A DNA stretch of 15,534 bases, taken from NCBI GenBank assembly GCA_023488945.1, contig JAMDBZ010000047.1:1-15534 (forward strand), given 5' to 3'. A program made the position numbers and the translations under genes. Source of the stretch: Deltaproteobacteria bacterium. Its GTDB lineage: Bacteria > Desulfobacterota_E > Deferrimicrobia > Deferrimicrobiales > Deferrimicrobiaceae. Every line of letters starts with the position of its first letter. Positions within the stretch are counted from its first letter, which is position 1. The notes below the pieces were generated by a model. It worked only from the letters and a program-made list of their open reading frames with translations. It searched no databases and was not told where the DNA came from. Shown here piece after piece: positions 1-7,047 of the stretch.

Positions 1-1001
1 TGGCGGGGGGGATCGATCTCGAGGAAGGGATGTTCCAGCTTTCGGCACTGGCCGAGGTGCTCCTCGGGTACGCCCTCGTCCTGGCGCGCCGCGAGGTGGC
101 GCGGCGGTTCGGGATTCCGATCCTCTCGGAGGAGGATGGGCCGGGGAAGGAAGCGGCGTTCTGCGTCATCGGCCTGGGGAAGCTGGGCGCGGAGGAGCTC
201 GCCTACCACAGCGACCTCGACATCATCTTCCTTTACTCCGGCGGAGGAGAGTCGGCACCGCCGCCCGGGAGCGACGCGGCCGCGATCCGGAAGGTGTCGA
301 ACCACGAATACTTCGCGAAGGTGGCGCAGCGGCTGATCTCGATCCTCACGACGGTGACGCGGGAAGGATACGTCTATCGCCTCGACACGCGCCTTCGCCC
401 CTCCGGGAACGCCGGTCCGCTCGTCACCTCGTTCGCGTCGTTCCGGTCGTACCACGAGCGGTCGGCGCAGCTGTGGGAACGCCAGGCGCTCCTCAAGGGC
501 CGGTTCGTCGCGGGAGACCGGGAGTTCGGGAAGGCGGTGGAGGCGGAGGTCGAGCGGATCGTCTTCGGGCGCCCCCTTCCTCCGGGAGCGGCGGAGGAGA
601 TCCACCGGCTCCGAATGCGGATGGAGGTGGAACTGGGCCGCGAGCGGGAGGGACGCCTCAACCTCAAAGTGGGCCGGGGCGGGCTGGTCGACGTGGAGTT
701 CGCCGTCCAGTATCTCCAGCTCGTGCACGGGCCGCGGATCCCCGCCGTCCGAGCCCGGGCGACCCTCAAGGCCCTCTACGAGCTCCGGAGGGCGGGAGTC
801 CTTTCGGGAGGCGACTTCGGCGTCCTGGACGGGGGATACCGGTTCCTGCGGGCGCTCGAGCTGAAGGAGCGACTGGCGCACGACGCGTCGATCGAGGAGA
901 TCGACGCCGCCTCACTCGGCCCGGAACTCTTCGAACGGTATAAAGAAGAAACGGAAGCCGTGCGGAAGGTCTACCTGCGGATCCTGGAGGTTGCCGGTTA
1001 G
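1..1001 (+). CDS. glnE: Glutamine synthetase adenylyltransferase/deadenylase, C-terminal part
   Basis: This enzyme adds AMP to, and removes it from, glutamine synthetase in response to PII, so it sets nitrogen assimilation. The reading frame is open at the left edge (frame starting at base 3), so about 332 C-terminal residues of a protein usually near 950 are visible. The nucleotidyltransferase core GLGKLGAEEL...SDLDIIFLY lies at about residues 57-78 of the visible part. It is followed by RLDTRLRPSGNAGPLVTS and LWERQALLKGR, which match the C-terminal adenylylating domain rather than the N-terminal deadenylating one. The GRGGLVDVEF segment typical of the all-helical end of the domain is also present. 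The stop TAG overlaps the stop of the convergent small gene by 4 bp. The family assignment is secure; the start lies outside the window. Confidence 0.96.
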   Translation, partial: AGGIDLEEGMFQLSALAEVLLGYALVLARREVARRFGIPILSEEDGPGKEAAFCVIGLGKLGAEELAYHSDLDIIFLYSGGGESAPPPGSDAAAIRKVSNHEYFAKVAQRLISILTTVTREGYVYRLDTRLRPSGNAGPLVTSFASFRSYHERSAQLWERQALLKGRFVAGDREFGKAVEAEVERIVFGRPLPPGAAEEIHRLRMRMEVELGREREGRLNLKVGRGGLVDVEFAVQYLQLVHGPRIPAVRARATLKALYELRRAGVLSGGDFGVLDGGYRFLRALELKERLAHDASIEEIDAASLGPELFERYKEETEAVRKVYLRILEVAG

Positions 1002-1207
1002 CCGATCTCGTCGTCGGGGAACTCGAACTCCGGGTGCCTGCGGATCCACAACGAAACCGCGTCCTTGAGGTCCTGGGGCGCAGGGCGCGAGTCGGACTCC
1101 ACGTCCATCAGGGCGGAGCGGATCTCCATCAGGAGGTGCGCGTTGAACCCGCCGACATCCTCCCAGCCGGGGAACCGGTCCTTCTTATTTTCGTAGAAGT
1201 AAGCCAC
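998..1207 (-). CDS. Small hypothetical acidic protein (69 aa)
   Basis: I do not recognise this 69-residue protein. It starts at a GTG preceded by a good ribosome binding site (AGGAGA, 7 nt upstream), and a TTGACA promoter lies about 80 bp further up, so it is probably expressed. The sequence begins MAYFYENKKDRFPGW and ends in an acidic tail (EFEFPDDEIG). It has no signal peptide, membrane segment or cysteine. Aromatic residues cluster at the N-terminus and a middle part looks helical (HLLMEIRSALMDV). Its stop codon TAA shares bases with the TAG stop of glnE, giving a 4-bp tail-to-tail overlap. Codon usage resembles its neighbours. The function is unknown. Confidence 0.7.
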   Translation of the reverse strand: MAYFYENKKDRFPGWEDVGGFNAHLLMEIRSALMDVESDSRPAPQDLKDAVSLWIRRHPEFEFPDDEIG

Positions 1208-1287
1208 CGCAGCGTCTCCTGCCTATTAGAACGGACGAGCCGGCCAAAAGATTCAGTGAAATCTCGCCATCCCAGAATTTCCGGAAG

Positions 1288-1316
1288 AATGTATCCGCGT
1301 CGGACCGAATTGTCAA
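1288..1316 (-). promoter_or_regulatory. Sigma-70-type promoter for the small hypothetical gene
   Basis: On the minus strand a perfect -35 TTGACA (1316-1311) is followed after exactly 17 bp by a -10 TACATT (1293-1288), leaving a leader of about 75 nt before the GTG at 1207. The -35 lies in the spacer of a 7-bp inverted repeat (CCGAATT at 1305-1311 and AATTCGG at 1322-1328), which could be an operator or a weak stem downstream of the ferredoxin gene. Confidence 0.6.
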
Positions 1317-1332
1317 AGAAAAATTCGGAGGA

Positions 1333-2907
1333 TCAGGGAGGGAAGGGCGGCGGGGGGAGGTCAAGCCGGTTGTCCGGGTTGCGCGTCTCGCCGACGGAGG
1401 TGACCCGGATCCCGGCCAGGTCGGCGACGGGGCACTTGAATTCGCAGATCCCGCACCCGATGCACAGGTCCGTGATGACGACGGGGGCCTTGACCGGCCG
1501 CCCCCCCTTGCCCGGGCGCTCCCGGAACCCGATCGCCTTCCTCGGCGTGGGGCAATGCTCCTCGCAGACGATGCACGGAGTCCCCTGCGCGAACGGGATG
1601 CACCGCGACGGGTCGACGAACGCCAGGCCGATCACTGTTTTCTGTTTTTCCGGGATGGAGAGCCTGCGGATGGCGGACGTCGGGCAGACCTGTCCGCACA
1701 GTGTGCAGTTGAACTCGCAGTAGCCGATCTTCGAAGCGAGCACCGGCGTCCAGATCCCTTCGAGACCGGCCTCGAGGAGCGTCGGCTGGAGTCCGCCGGT
1801 GATGCACACCTTCATGCACTCCCCGCAGCGGACGCAGCGCGCAAGGAATTCCCCTTCGGGGCGCGATCCCGGCGGACGGACGAGCCCGGGGGCGGGGCGG
1901 GCCGCGGCGGGGGTGCTCCGAAACACCCAGGCCGTCGATGCGCCGAGCGCCACGCTCGCGAGGGCGGCGCGGCGCCTCAGGTCGACGCGGTCCTTCGTCC
2001 CCCGCGCGGCCGCGAACGTCCATTCGAGCGCCCCCTCCGGGCAGGCGGCCGTGCAGTTGAAGCAGGTCACGCACTCCGAGGGGGACCACTCTCCGCCGAG
2101 GTGCGGGTTGGCGCCGCCGGCGCAGACGTCGCGGCACTTCATGCAGCGGTTGCACTTCCCGTTCATCGAGAGGCGCAAAAGACTTGCCCGGGACAGCAGG
2201 CCGAGCAGCCCGCCCAGCGGGCAGACGAACCGGCAGAAAAAGCGGGTTCGCTTCCGGTTGAGGGCGAGCAACAGGACGAACAGGGCGAAGAAGAGGAGAG
2301 CCTGCCCGTATCGCGCCGGGAAGAAGGAGAGGAAGTGCGTCCGAAGAAAGGTGTAGGCGGCGTCGAAGGCGTCCGAGACGGGACGCCACGGGAGGCGGTA
2401 TCCCCAGTCCAGCACCGCCCGGAGCGCGGCATCGACCGCGGGCATCACCGAGAGCGACAGCGACCGGATGAGGAACGAGATCGGGTCGAGGAGCCCCGCG
2501 AGCTCGATCCCGGAGAGGGCGGCGCCGAGGAGGAAGACCAGGGCGGCGAACTTCCAGCGCACGCCGGCCGTCTTCACGCCCCGTTCGGGAACCGGCCCGC
2601 GGCCTGCGTAACTCGCCGCGTGGTGGAGCGTGCCGAACGGGCAGACCCACCCGCAGAAGGCGCGCCCGAACAGGAGCGTCACGGGCACGAAGAGGAGCGC
2701 CAGGAAAAGCGCCGCCGGGAGCGCGTGCGCCGAGAGCAACGACGTCACGAAGACGAGGAGGTCGCCGTCGAGGAAGACCTTGACGGGGTACGCGAGCTCG
2801 TTCCGGCCGTCGTAATCGGTCTTGACGAGCAGGACGAAAAACAGCAGAAGAAAGGCGGCCTGGGAGATCCGCCGGGCGGTCCGCTTGACGTCTCGGGAGG
2901 GAGTCAC
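1333..2907 (-). CDS. Membrane-bound polyferredoxin, NapH/NapG-type fusion
   Basis: This is a predicted electron-transfer protein of about 524 residues, probably passing electrons between the quinone pool and a periplasmic or cytoplasmic partner. The N-terminal half resembles NapH/MauN/NosR C-terminal modules. Hydrophobic segments lie near residues 13-29, 50-80, 119-140 and 200-216, with the two CxxxCP motifs FCGWVCPFG (84-92) and FCRFVCPLG (224-232). Two 4Fe-4S motifs follow (CNRCMKCRDVC at 252-262, CVTCFNCTAACP at 279-290). The C-terminal half resembles NapG/MauM: an internal RRR plus hydrophobic stretch (311-330), then four more cluster motifs near 358-368, 397-409, 436-453 and 482-493. The frame is open further upstream, but that would overlap queC by over 100 nt. 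GTG 2907, 13 nt after the queC stop, is the best start, though it has no strong ribosome binding site. The physiological partner is not evident. Confidence 0.85.
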   Translation of the reverse strand: MTPSRDVKRTARRISQAAFLLLFFVLLVKTDYDGRNELAYPVKVFLDGDLLVFVTSLLSAHALPAALFLALLFVPVTLLFGRAFCGWVCPFGTLHHAASYAGRGPVPERGVKTAGVRWKFAALVFLLGAALSGIELAGLLDPISFLIRSLSLSVMPAVDAALRAVLDWGYRLPWRPVSDAFDAAYTFLRTHFLSFFPARYGQALLFFALFVLLLALNRKRTRFFCRFVCPLGGLLGLLSRASLLRLSMNGKCNRCMKCRDVCAGGANPHLGGEWSPSECVTCFNCTAACPEGALEWTFAAARGTKDRVDLRRRAALASVALGASTAWVFRSTPAAARPAPGLVRPPGSRPEGEFLARCVRCGECMKVCITGGLQPTLLEAGLEGIWTPVLASKIGYCEFNCTLCGQVCPTSAIRRLSIPEKQKTVIGLAFVDPSRCIPFAQGTPCIVCEEHCPTPRKAIGFRERPGKGGRPVKAPVVITDLCIGCGICEFKCPVADLAGIRVTSVGETRNPDNRLDLPPPPFPP

Positions 2908-2920
2908 GCGGCCGTGCCGG

Positions 2921-3616
2921 TCAGTATGCCGGCTTCTCCTCGTACTCGAGCGGGTCGGGGACGCCCGCCTCGTCGAAGGCGCGCAGGCGCAGGGCGCACG
3001 AGTCGCACCGGCCGCACGCCTTTTCACCTTCCTTGTAGCACGACCAGGTCCGCTCGAAGGGGACGCCGAGCGACTTCCCCATGAGGATGATGTCCTTCTT
3101 CTTCAGGCGGACGAACGGGGCCTTCACGGCGATCCCGCTTTCTTCCTTCGTGCCGAGCCGGATCGCCTCGTTCATCGCCTCGTAGAAGGCGGGGCGGCAG
3201 TCGGGGTAGCCGGACGAGTCGGCCCACACGGCGCCGACGTAGATGGTCTTCGCCCCGATCACCTCGGCCCACGACACGGCGATGCAGACGAAGTGGGCGT
3301 TCCGGAAGGGAACGTAGGTGACGGGGATCCCCGCCCGGTCCAGCTCCGCCTCGGGGACGGCGATGGCGGGATCGGTGAGCGCGCTTCCGCCGACCGCCTT
3401 CAGGTGGCCGATGTCGACGACGATCCGCTCGCGGACCTTGAGGTGGTCGGCGATCGCGTGGAAGCAGGCGAGCTCCTTCCTCTCGGTGAGCTGGCCGTAG
3501 TTGACGTGGAGGAGGGCGATCTCCGACTCGCGCGTGGCGAAGGCGGCCAGCACGGCGCTGTCCATCCCCCCGCTGACGAGCACGATCCCCTTCGGCTTGG
3601 GCGGGACCGCCGTCAC
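2921..3616 (-). CDS. queC: 7-cyano-7-deazaguanine (preQ0) synthase QueC
   Basis: QueC converts 7-carboxy-7-deazaguanine to preQ0 with ATP and ammonia, on the route to queuosine in tRNA. From GTG 3616 it is 231 residues, the usual family length. The PP-loop ATP-binding motif VLVSGGMDSAV lies at about residues 12-22. The zinc-binding cysteines are at the C-terminus (CYKEGEKACGRCDSC), preceded by the conserved APFVRLKKKDII. The GTG start overlaps the TGA stop of queE in the sequence GTGA, so the two genes are very probably translationally coupled. The frame is open farther upstream, but that extension is only the antisense-like shadow over queE. Function is assigned with high confidence. Confidence 0.95.
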   Translation of the reverse strand: MTAVPPKPKGIVLVSGGMDSAVLAAFATRESEIALLHVNYGQLTERKELACFHAIADHLKVRERIVVDIGHLKAVGGSALTDPAIAVPEAELDRAGIPVTYVPFRNAHFVCIAVSWAEVIGAKTIYVGAVWADSSGYPDCRPAFYEAMNEAIRLGTKEESGIAVKAPFVRLKKKDIILMGKSLGVPFERTWSCYKEGEKACGRCDSCALRLRAFDEAGVPDPLEYEEKPAY

Positions 3617-4251
3617 ACGCCCCTCCGGTCGGGCCCCCACACGATCTTGTGGAGCTGGAGCTGGAAGCGCGCGTCGAGCCGGTCGCCGATCATCCAGCCG
3701 GCGAGCTTTTCCGGCGCGAGGAACCCGAAGGCGGGGGAGAACAGGACGTGGAATCCTTCCCCCGTCCGGTACTTGGCGAGGACCTCTTTGGCGTACTCGT
3801 AATCCGCGCGGGTCGCGATGACGAACTTCATCTCGTCGCGCGGGGAGAGCGAGGCGATGTTCTCCCAGATCATCCGCCGGTGCTCCCCCGAGTCGGGGCA
3901 CTTGACGTCCATGATCTTGACGGCCCGCCGGTCGAGGGACGAAAGCGGCACCGTCCCGTTCGTCTCCACGAGGACGGTGTATCGCCGGTCGAGGAACGCC
4001 GCGACGAGTGCGGGCGCCTCGGGCTGCAGGAGCGGCTCTCCCCCGGTGACGCAGAGTCGCGGGATGCTGAAAAGCTCAACCCGTGCGACGATTTCCGCCA
4101 GGGGGAACTCCTCGCCTCCCTCGTAGGCGTAGGTCGTGTCGCAGTAGCGGCACCGGAGGTTGCAGCCGGTGAGCCGGACGAACGAGAAGGGGAGACCCGC
4201 GTGCGAGGTCTCCCCCTGGATGCTGGCGAATATTTCGGTGACCCGGAGCAC
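3613..4251 (-). CDS. queE: 7-carboxy-7-deazaguanine synthase QueE (radical SAM)
   Basis: QueE is a radical SAM enzyme that rearranges 6-carboxytetrahydropterin to 7-carboxy-7-deazaguanine, the step before QueC. The protein has 212 residues. It shows the CxxxCxxC cluster motif CNLRCRYC at about residues 30-37, the substrate-binding start IFASIQGET, and the GGEP motif (VTGGEPLLQ) near 70. The start is GTG at 4251. There is no convincing Shine-Dalgarno sequence, and an extended -10 element lies only 6 nt upstream, so the transcript may be nearly leaderless. queC follows with a 4-nt overlap. queD and queF are not in this window. The ilvE stop is 42 nt upstream in the same direction, so read-through from ilvE is also possible. 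Confidence 0.94.
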   Translation of the reverse strand: MLRVTEIFASIQGETSHAGLPFSFVRLTGCNLRCRYCDTTYAYEGGEEFPLAEIVARVELFSIPRLCVTGGEPLLQPEAPALVAAFLDRRYTVLVETNGTVPLSSLDRRAVKIMDVKCPDSGEHRRMIWENIASLSPRDEMKFVIATRADYEYAKEVLAKYRTGEGFHVLFSPAFGFLAPEKLAGWMIGDRLDARFQLQLHKIVWGPDRRGV

Positions 4252-4257
4252 CTGATT

Positions 4258-4266
4258 ATTTTAGCA
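4258..4266 (-). promoter_or_regulatory. Extended -10 promoter candidate for queE
   Basis: The minus strand reads TGCTAAAAT (4266-4258), an extended -10 element with no recognisable -35. The expected transcription start falls at or within a few bases of the GTG at 4251. The same GTGCTA core precedes the transporter and lapA-like genes. Inferred from sequence only. Confidence 0.4.
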
Positions 4267-4293
4267 CGGGGCGCCCCGGCGGCCGGGCGGGCC

Positions 4294-5214
4294 CTACTTG
4301 ACGACGTCGAGCCAGTGCGCGAAGAGCGCGTCCTTCCCGTGCACGATGTCGAAGAAGGCGTCCTGGATCTTCTTCGTCACGGGACCCGGCTTCCCCGTGC
4401 CCACCCGGCGGTCGTCCACCTCCCGGACCGGGGTGATCTCGGCGGCCGTGCCGGTGAAGAACATCTCCTCGGCGATGTACATCTCGTCCCGGGTGAAGCG
4501 CGCCTCCTTGACCGGGATGTCGAGGGTGCGGGCGACCGTGAGGATCGCGTCCCGCGTGATCCCCGGCAGGATCGCGGTGAGCGGCGCCGTCTGGAGGATG
4601 CCGTTGCGGACGATGAAGATGTTCTCGCCGGAGCCTTCCGCCACGTACCCCTCCGTGTCGAGCATCACCGCCTCGTCGTACCCCGCTTTGACGACCTCCC
4701 ACTTGGCGAGCACGGAGTTGACATAGTAGCCGTTGATCTTGCCCTTGGTCATCGCGGCGTTGACGTGGTGCCGGTTGAAGGACGACACCTTGGCGCGGAT
4801 CCCCTTCTTCAACCCCTCCTCGCCCAGGTAGGCCCCCCACGGCCAGGCGGCGATCGCCACGCGGATCGGGTTGTTGCGCACGGAGAGCCCCATGTCGCCG
4901 TCGCCGATGAAGACGATCGGGCGGATGTACCCTTCCGAAAGCCCGTTCACGGAGAGGGCCTTCTTGACGGCCTGGGCGATTTCCTCCGGCGTGTACGGGA
5001 TCTCGATCATCAGGATATGGGCCGAGGCGAACAGCCGGTCGACGTGCTCCTTGAGCCGGAAGACGGCGGAGGCGCCGCTCTCCGTCTTGTAGCACCGGAT
5101 CCCCTCGAACGCTCCGACGCCGTAATGGAGCGTGTGCGACAGGACGTGGACCTTCGCGTCGTCCCAGTCGACGAATTTGCCGTCCATCCAGATCTTCTTG
5201 GTCTTCTGGACCAC
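4294..5214 (-). CDS. ilvE: Branched-chain amino acid aminotransferase
   Basis: This PLP-dependent aminotransferase catalyses the last step of valine, leucine and isoleucine synthesis, and the reverse first step of breakdown. It has 306 residues, normal for class IV enzymes. Visible signatures are [13 protein letters not shown] (30-42), a likely Schiff-base lysine K159 in [14 protein letters not shown], and the class IV block [20 protein letters not shown] (181-200) that binds the cofactor phosphate. The GTG start has a strong ribosome binding site (GGGGAGG, 5 nt upstream). A minus-strand TTGACA lies at 5272-5267 and overlaps the promoter of the divergent transporter. D-amino acid aminotransferase and aminodeoxychorismate lyase share the fold, but the N-terminal motifs fit IlvE best. 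Confidence 0.94.
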   Translation of the reverse strand: MVQKTKKIWMDGKFVDWDDAKVHVLSHTLHYGVGAFEGIRCYKTESGASAVFRLKEHVDRLFASAHILMIEIPYTPEEIAQAVKKALSVNGLSEGYIRPIVFIGDGDMGLSVRNNPIRVAIAAWPWGAYLGEEGLKKGIRAKVSSFNRHHVNAAMTKGKINGYYVNSVLAKWEVVKAGYDEAVMLDTEGYVAEGSGENIFIVRNGILQTAPLTAILPGITRDAILTVARTLDIPVKEARFTRDEMYIAEEMFFTGTAAEITPVREVDDRRVGTGKPGPVTKKIQDAFFDIVHGKDALFAHWLDVVK

Positions 5215-5238
5215 CGCCGCCTCCCCGGGAAGTTAATG

Positions 5239-5272
5239 TGCTATTCTTGCAAAGGACGGCAAAAGCTGTCAA
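5239..5272. promoter_or_regulatory. Overlapping divergent promoters for ilvE and the cation transporter
   Basis: On the plus strand TGCTATTCT (5239-5247) is an extended -10 for the transporter. On the minus strand TTGACA (5272-5267) with an 18-bp spacer gives AAGAAT (5248-5243) as the -10 for ilvE. The two -10 hexamers occupy the same bases, so only one polymerase could open the region at a time. Confidence 0.45.
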
Positions 5273-5303
5273 ATCACGACAGGAAACGGTTCTTTCGCGT
5301 CCG

Positions 5304-6275
5304 ATGGAATCGGATCTTCGGAAAATCCGGACCGCCCGGCTCTCCCTCCTCGGCGCCGCTTCGCTCACGATCGCGAAGTTCGTCGTCGGGATCCTCTCCG
5401 GCTCCCTGGGCGTCCTCTCGTCGGCGTTCGACAGCCTGGCCGACATCTTCATGTCCGGCGTCAATTTTCTCTCCATCCGGAAATCGATGGACCCGGCCGA
5501 CGCGACGCACCCGTACGGCCACGGGAAGGTCGAGACGCTCGCCACGGCATTCGAGGGGGCGGTGATCGCCGGGACGGGGGCCTGGGTTATTTACGAGGGG
5601 ATCCGGCGGCTCATCGGACGGCGCATCCCCGCATCGGCGGACCTGGGGATCGCCATGATGGCGGTCGGGCTCGTCGCTTCGTGGTTCATCTCCGAGCGGA
5701 TCCGGAAGGCGGGGGAGGAGACCGAATCGCCGCTGCTGATCGCAGACTCCCTCCACTTCCGGACCGACGTCTACACGAACGGCGGGATCCTGGTCTCCCT
5801 CGTCGTCTTCCGGTTCACCGGATGGGCGTGGCTCGACCCGGGCGTCGCCCTCCTCGTGGGCGTCTACATCCTCGTCGCGGCGGGGAAGCTGCTCCTGCCG
5901 GCCCTTTACGACCTGACGGACCGGGGGCTGCCGCCGGAGGTCGTCTCGCGCGTGGAGGGGATCATCAACGCGCACCGCCCCATGGTCGTCGACTTCCACG
6001 ACCTGCGGACGCGGCGCGCCGGCTCGCAGAAGCACGTCGATTTCCACGTCGTCGTCTGCCGCGAGTACCCCTTGAAGGACGCCCACCGGGTGGCCGACCA
6101 CCTTGAGATGGAGGTGAAGCAGGTGCTCGGGAACGTCGACGTCGTCACGCACATCGACCCGTGCGACATCGAGTGCCCCGGCATCGAGCGCTGTGCCCGC
6201 GTCCAGGGCGAGATCCGGAAGCTCGACGGGCCGGAGGAGCGGGACGGGGCGGTCGCGGAGACCGCGAAGAAGTAG
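5304..6275 (+). CDS. Cation diffusion facilitator transporter, FieF/YiiP-like
   Basis: This is a predicted proton-coupled exporter of divalent metal (Zn2+, Fe2+ or similar) in the inner membrane. From ATG 5304 it has 323 residues. About six membrane segments are visible, with the transport-site residues of the YiiP group: D43 and D47 (FDSLAD) in TM2, and H151 and D155 (HFRTD) in TM5. HPYGHGKVE (69-77) follows TM2. The cytoplasmic C-terminal domain carries FHDLRTRRAGSQKHVDFHV and ends THIDPCDIECPGIERC, a cysteine-rich tail. The frame stays open to GTG 5238, but the likely promoter lies at 5239-5247, so ATG 5304 is preferred despite a weak ribosome binding site. Metal specificity cannot be told from the sequence alone. 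A strong terminator follows the stop. Confidence 0.92.
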   Translation: MESDLRKIRTARLSLLGAASLTIAKFVVGILSGSLGVLSSAFDSLADIFMSGVNFLSIRKSMDPADATHPYGHGKVETLATAFEGAVIAGTGAWVIYEGIRRLIGRRIPASADLGIAMMAVGLVASWFISERIRKAGEETESPLLIADSLHFRTDVYTNGGILVSLVVFRFTGWAWLDPGVALLVGVYILVAAGKLLLPALYDLTDRGLPPEVVSRVEGIINAHRPMVVDFHDLRTRRAGSQKHVDFHVVVCREYPLKDAHRVADHLEMEVKQVLGNVDVVTHIDPCDIECPGIERCARVQGEIRKLDGPEERDGAVAETAKK

Positions 6276-6277
6276 CC

Positions 6278-6304
6278 GCCCGGATCATGCCGGGCCGTTT
6301 TTTT
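6278..6304 (+). terminator. Rho-independent terminator after the cation transporter
   Basis: A stem of GCCCGG (6278-6283) and CCGGGC (6290-6295) with a 6-nt loop is followed by seven T residues (6298-6304). It begins two bases after the transporter stop codon. The remaining roughly 170 bp up to the lapA-like promoter holds no gene that I can support. Confidence 0.85.
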
Positions 6305-6477
6305 CGATCCCTGATTTCTTCTTTGCGAATGCGATTGCGTGTCCCATCAGGGACGCCGCGAAGTCGGAAATCGAAAGGTCCTCTACGAGGAGAGTTTGCT
6401 CCGGCTTGGGGGGACGGACAACCGGCGCATCGAGCACCGGGCGGATGGGGCGTCCCCCCGCCGGTCCGCGGTCCCCG

Positions 6478-6486
6478 TGCTATAAT
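6478..6486 (+). promoter_or_regulatory. Extended -10 promoter for the lapA-like operon
   Basis: TGCTATAAT (6478-6486) is a consensus extended -10 element with no clear -35. Only 10 nt separate it from the ATG at 6497, so transcription would begin about 3-4 nt before the start codon, giving an almost leaderless message. Confidence 0.6.
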
Positions 6487-6496
6487 CCGTCGAGCC

Positions 6497-6787
6497 ATGC
6501 GGGCCGTCCTCCTCATCCTGATCGTGATCCTGCTGCTGGTCGCCGTCTTCGCGGTCCAGAACCCGGGGATCGTCACCGTCCGCTTCCTCAACCTGTCGGG
6601 CGACACCTCCCTCCTCGTGGTGATCGCCGCCGCCTTCGCCGCCGGGGCGGCCTGCGCCGCCCTCTGCGCGGTCCCGGGCTGGTTCCGGAAGCGGGCGCGG
6701 ATCCGGGAGCTCACGGCGGAGCTGGCGGCCCGGCCGAAGGCGCCGGCCCCGCCTCCGCCGAAGACGGGCGCCGGGGACGCGCCGTGA
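6497..6787 (+). CDS. LapA-domain (DUF1049) inner-membrane protein
   Basis: This 96-residue protein has two membrane segments (about residues 3-20 and 42-60). The signature AVQNPGIVTVRFLNLSGDTSLLVVIAAAFAAGA between and within them is typical of the lipopolysaccharide assembly protein A domain. In E. coli LapA works with LapB to tune LPS synthesis; whether this protein does the same is inference, since no lapB is visible here. The C-terminus is short, basic, then proline-rich (KAPAPPPPKT). The start ATG 6497 follows a consensus extended -10 by 10 nt and has no ribosome binding site. Its TGA stop overlaps the GTG start of the next gene (GTGA), the first of a chain of such overlaps. Confidence 0.85.
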   Translation: MRAVLLILIVILLLVAVFAVQNPGIVTVRFLNLSGDTSLLVVIAAAFAAGAACAALCAVPGWFRKRARIRELTAELAARPKAPAPPPPKTGAGDAP

Positions 6788-7047
6788 GCGGCGACTCCCT
6801 CTCCGCCGTCGAGGCGAAGCTGCTTTCGTGCCTGCTGGATTTCTACCGTGAGTTCGGGCCGGGCGCGGCCCCCGCGATCAGGGGGCTCGACGAGGAGTCG
6901 GGGCTCGGGGTCCACGAGATCGACGAGGCGATCCGCTCGCTCCGCGGGGAAGGGCTCATCGAATACTGGGCGCTCCAGCCGGTGGTCCGGCTGAGCGAGG
7001 CGGGCCTCCGGCTCGCCCTGCGGCTTTCGGCGGAAAGCGGCGGTTGA
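6784..7047 (+). CDS. Small hypothetical protein, possible winged-helix fold
   Basis: This 87-residue protein has no named family that I can assign. Its layout suggests a winged-helix DNA-binding fold: a helix SAVEAKLLSCLLDFY, a second helix region around RGLDEESGL, a recognition-like helix HEIDEAIRSLRGEGLIEYW ending in a wing-like turn, then VVRLSEAGLRLALRL. The phrase LRGEGLIEYWALQPVVRLSEAG resembles MarR/PadR-type wings, but this is a by-eye judgement. The GTG start overlaps the upstream stop by 4 nt, and its own TGA overlaps the TTG start of the next gene by 4 nt. It is therefore co-translated in the middle of the operon and could be its regulator; that is inference. Confidence 0.75.
   Translation: MSGDSLSAVEAKLLSCLLDFYREFGPGAAPAIRGLDEESGLGVHEIDEAIRSLRGEGLIEYWALQPVVRLSEAGLRLALRLSAESGG

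Noticed and set aside
2908..3027. N-terminal 40-residue extension of the polyferredoxin frame up to an ATG at 3027
   Set aside because: It would overlap queC by about 107 nt, and the extension is a low-complexity Arg/Ser/Thr-rich shadow of queC; GTG 2907 fits better.
1555..3084. Long plus-strand open frame opposite the polyferredoxin
   Set aside because: It is rich in Arg, Glu and Gly with no domain pattern; it is an antisense shadow of a GC-rich gene.
5238..5303. Alternative GTG start of the cation transporter
   Set aside because: The predicted extended -10 promoter (5239-5247) overlaps that codon, so the transcript would begin after it. The added residues show no family similarity.
3649..5565. 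Very long plus-strand open frame across queE and ilvE
   Set aside because: Its composition is a shadow of queE and ilvE (repeated Val, Asp, Arg, Glu). The minus-strand genes carry complete catalytic motifs.
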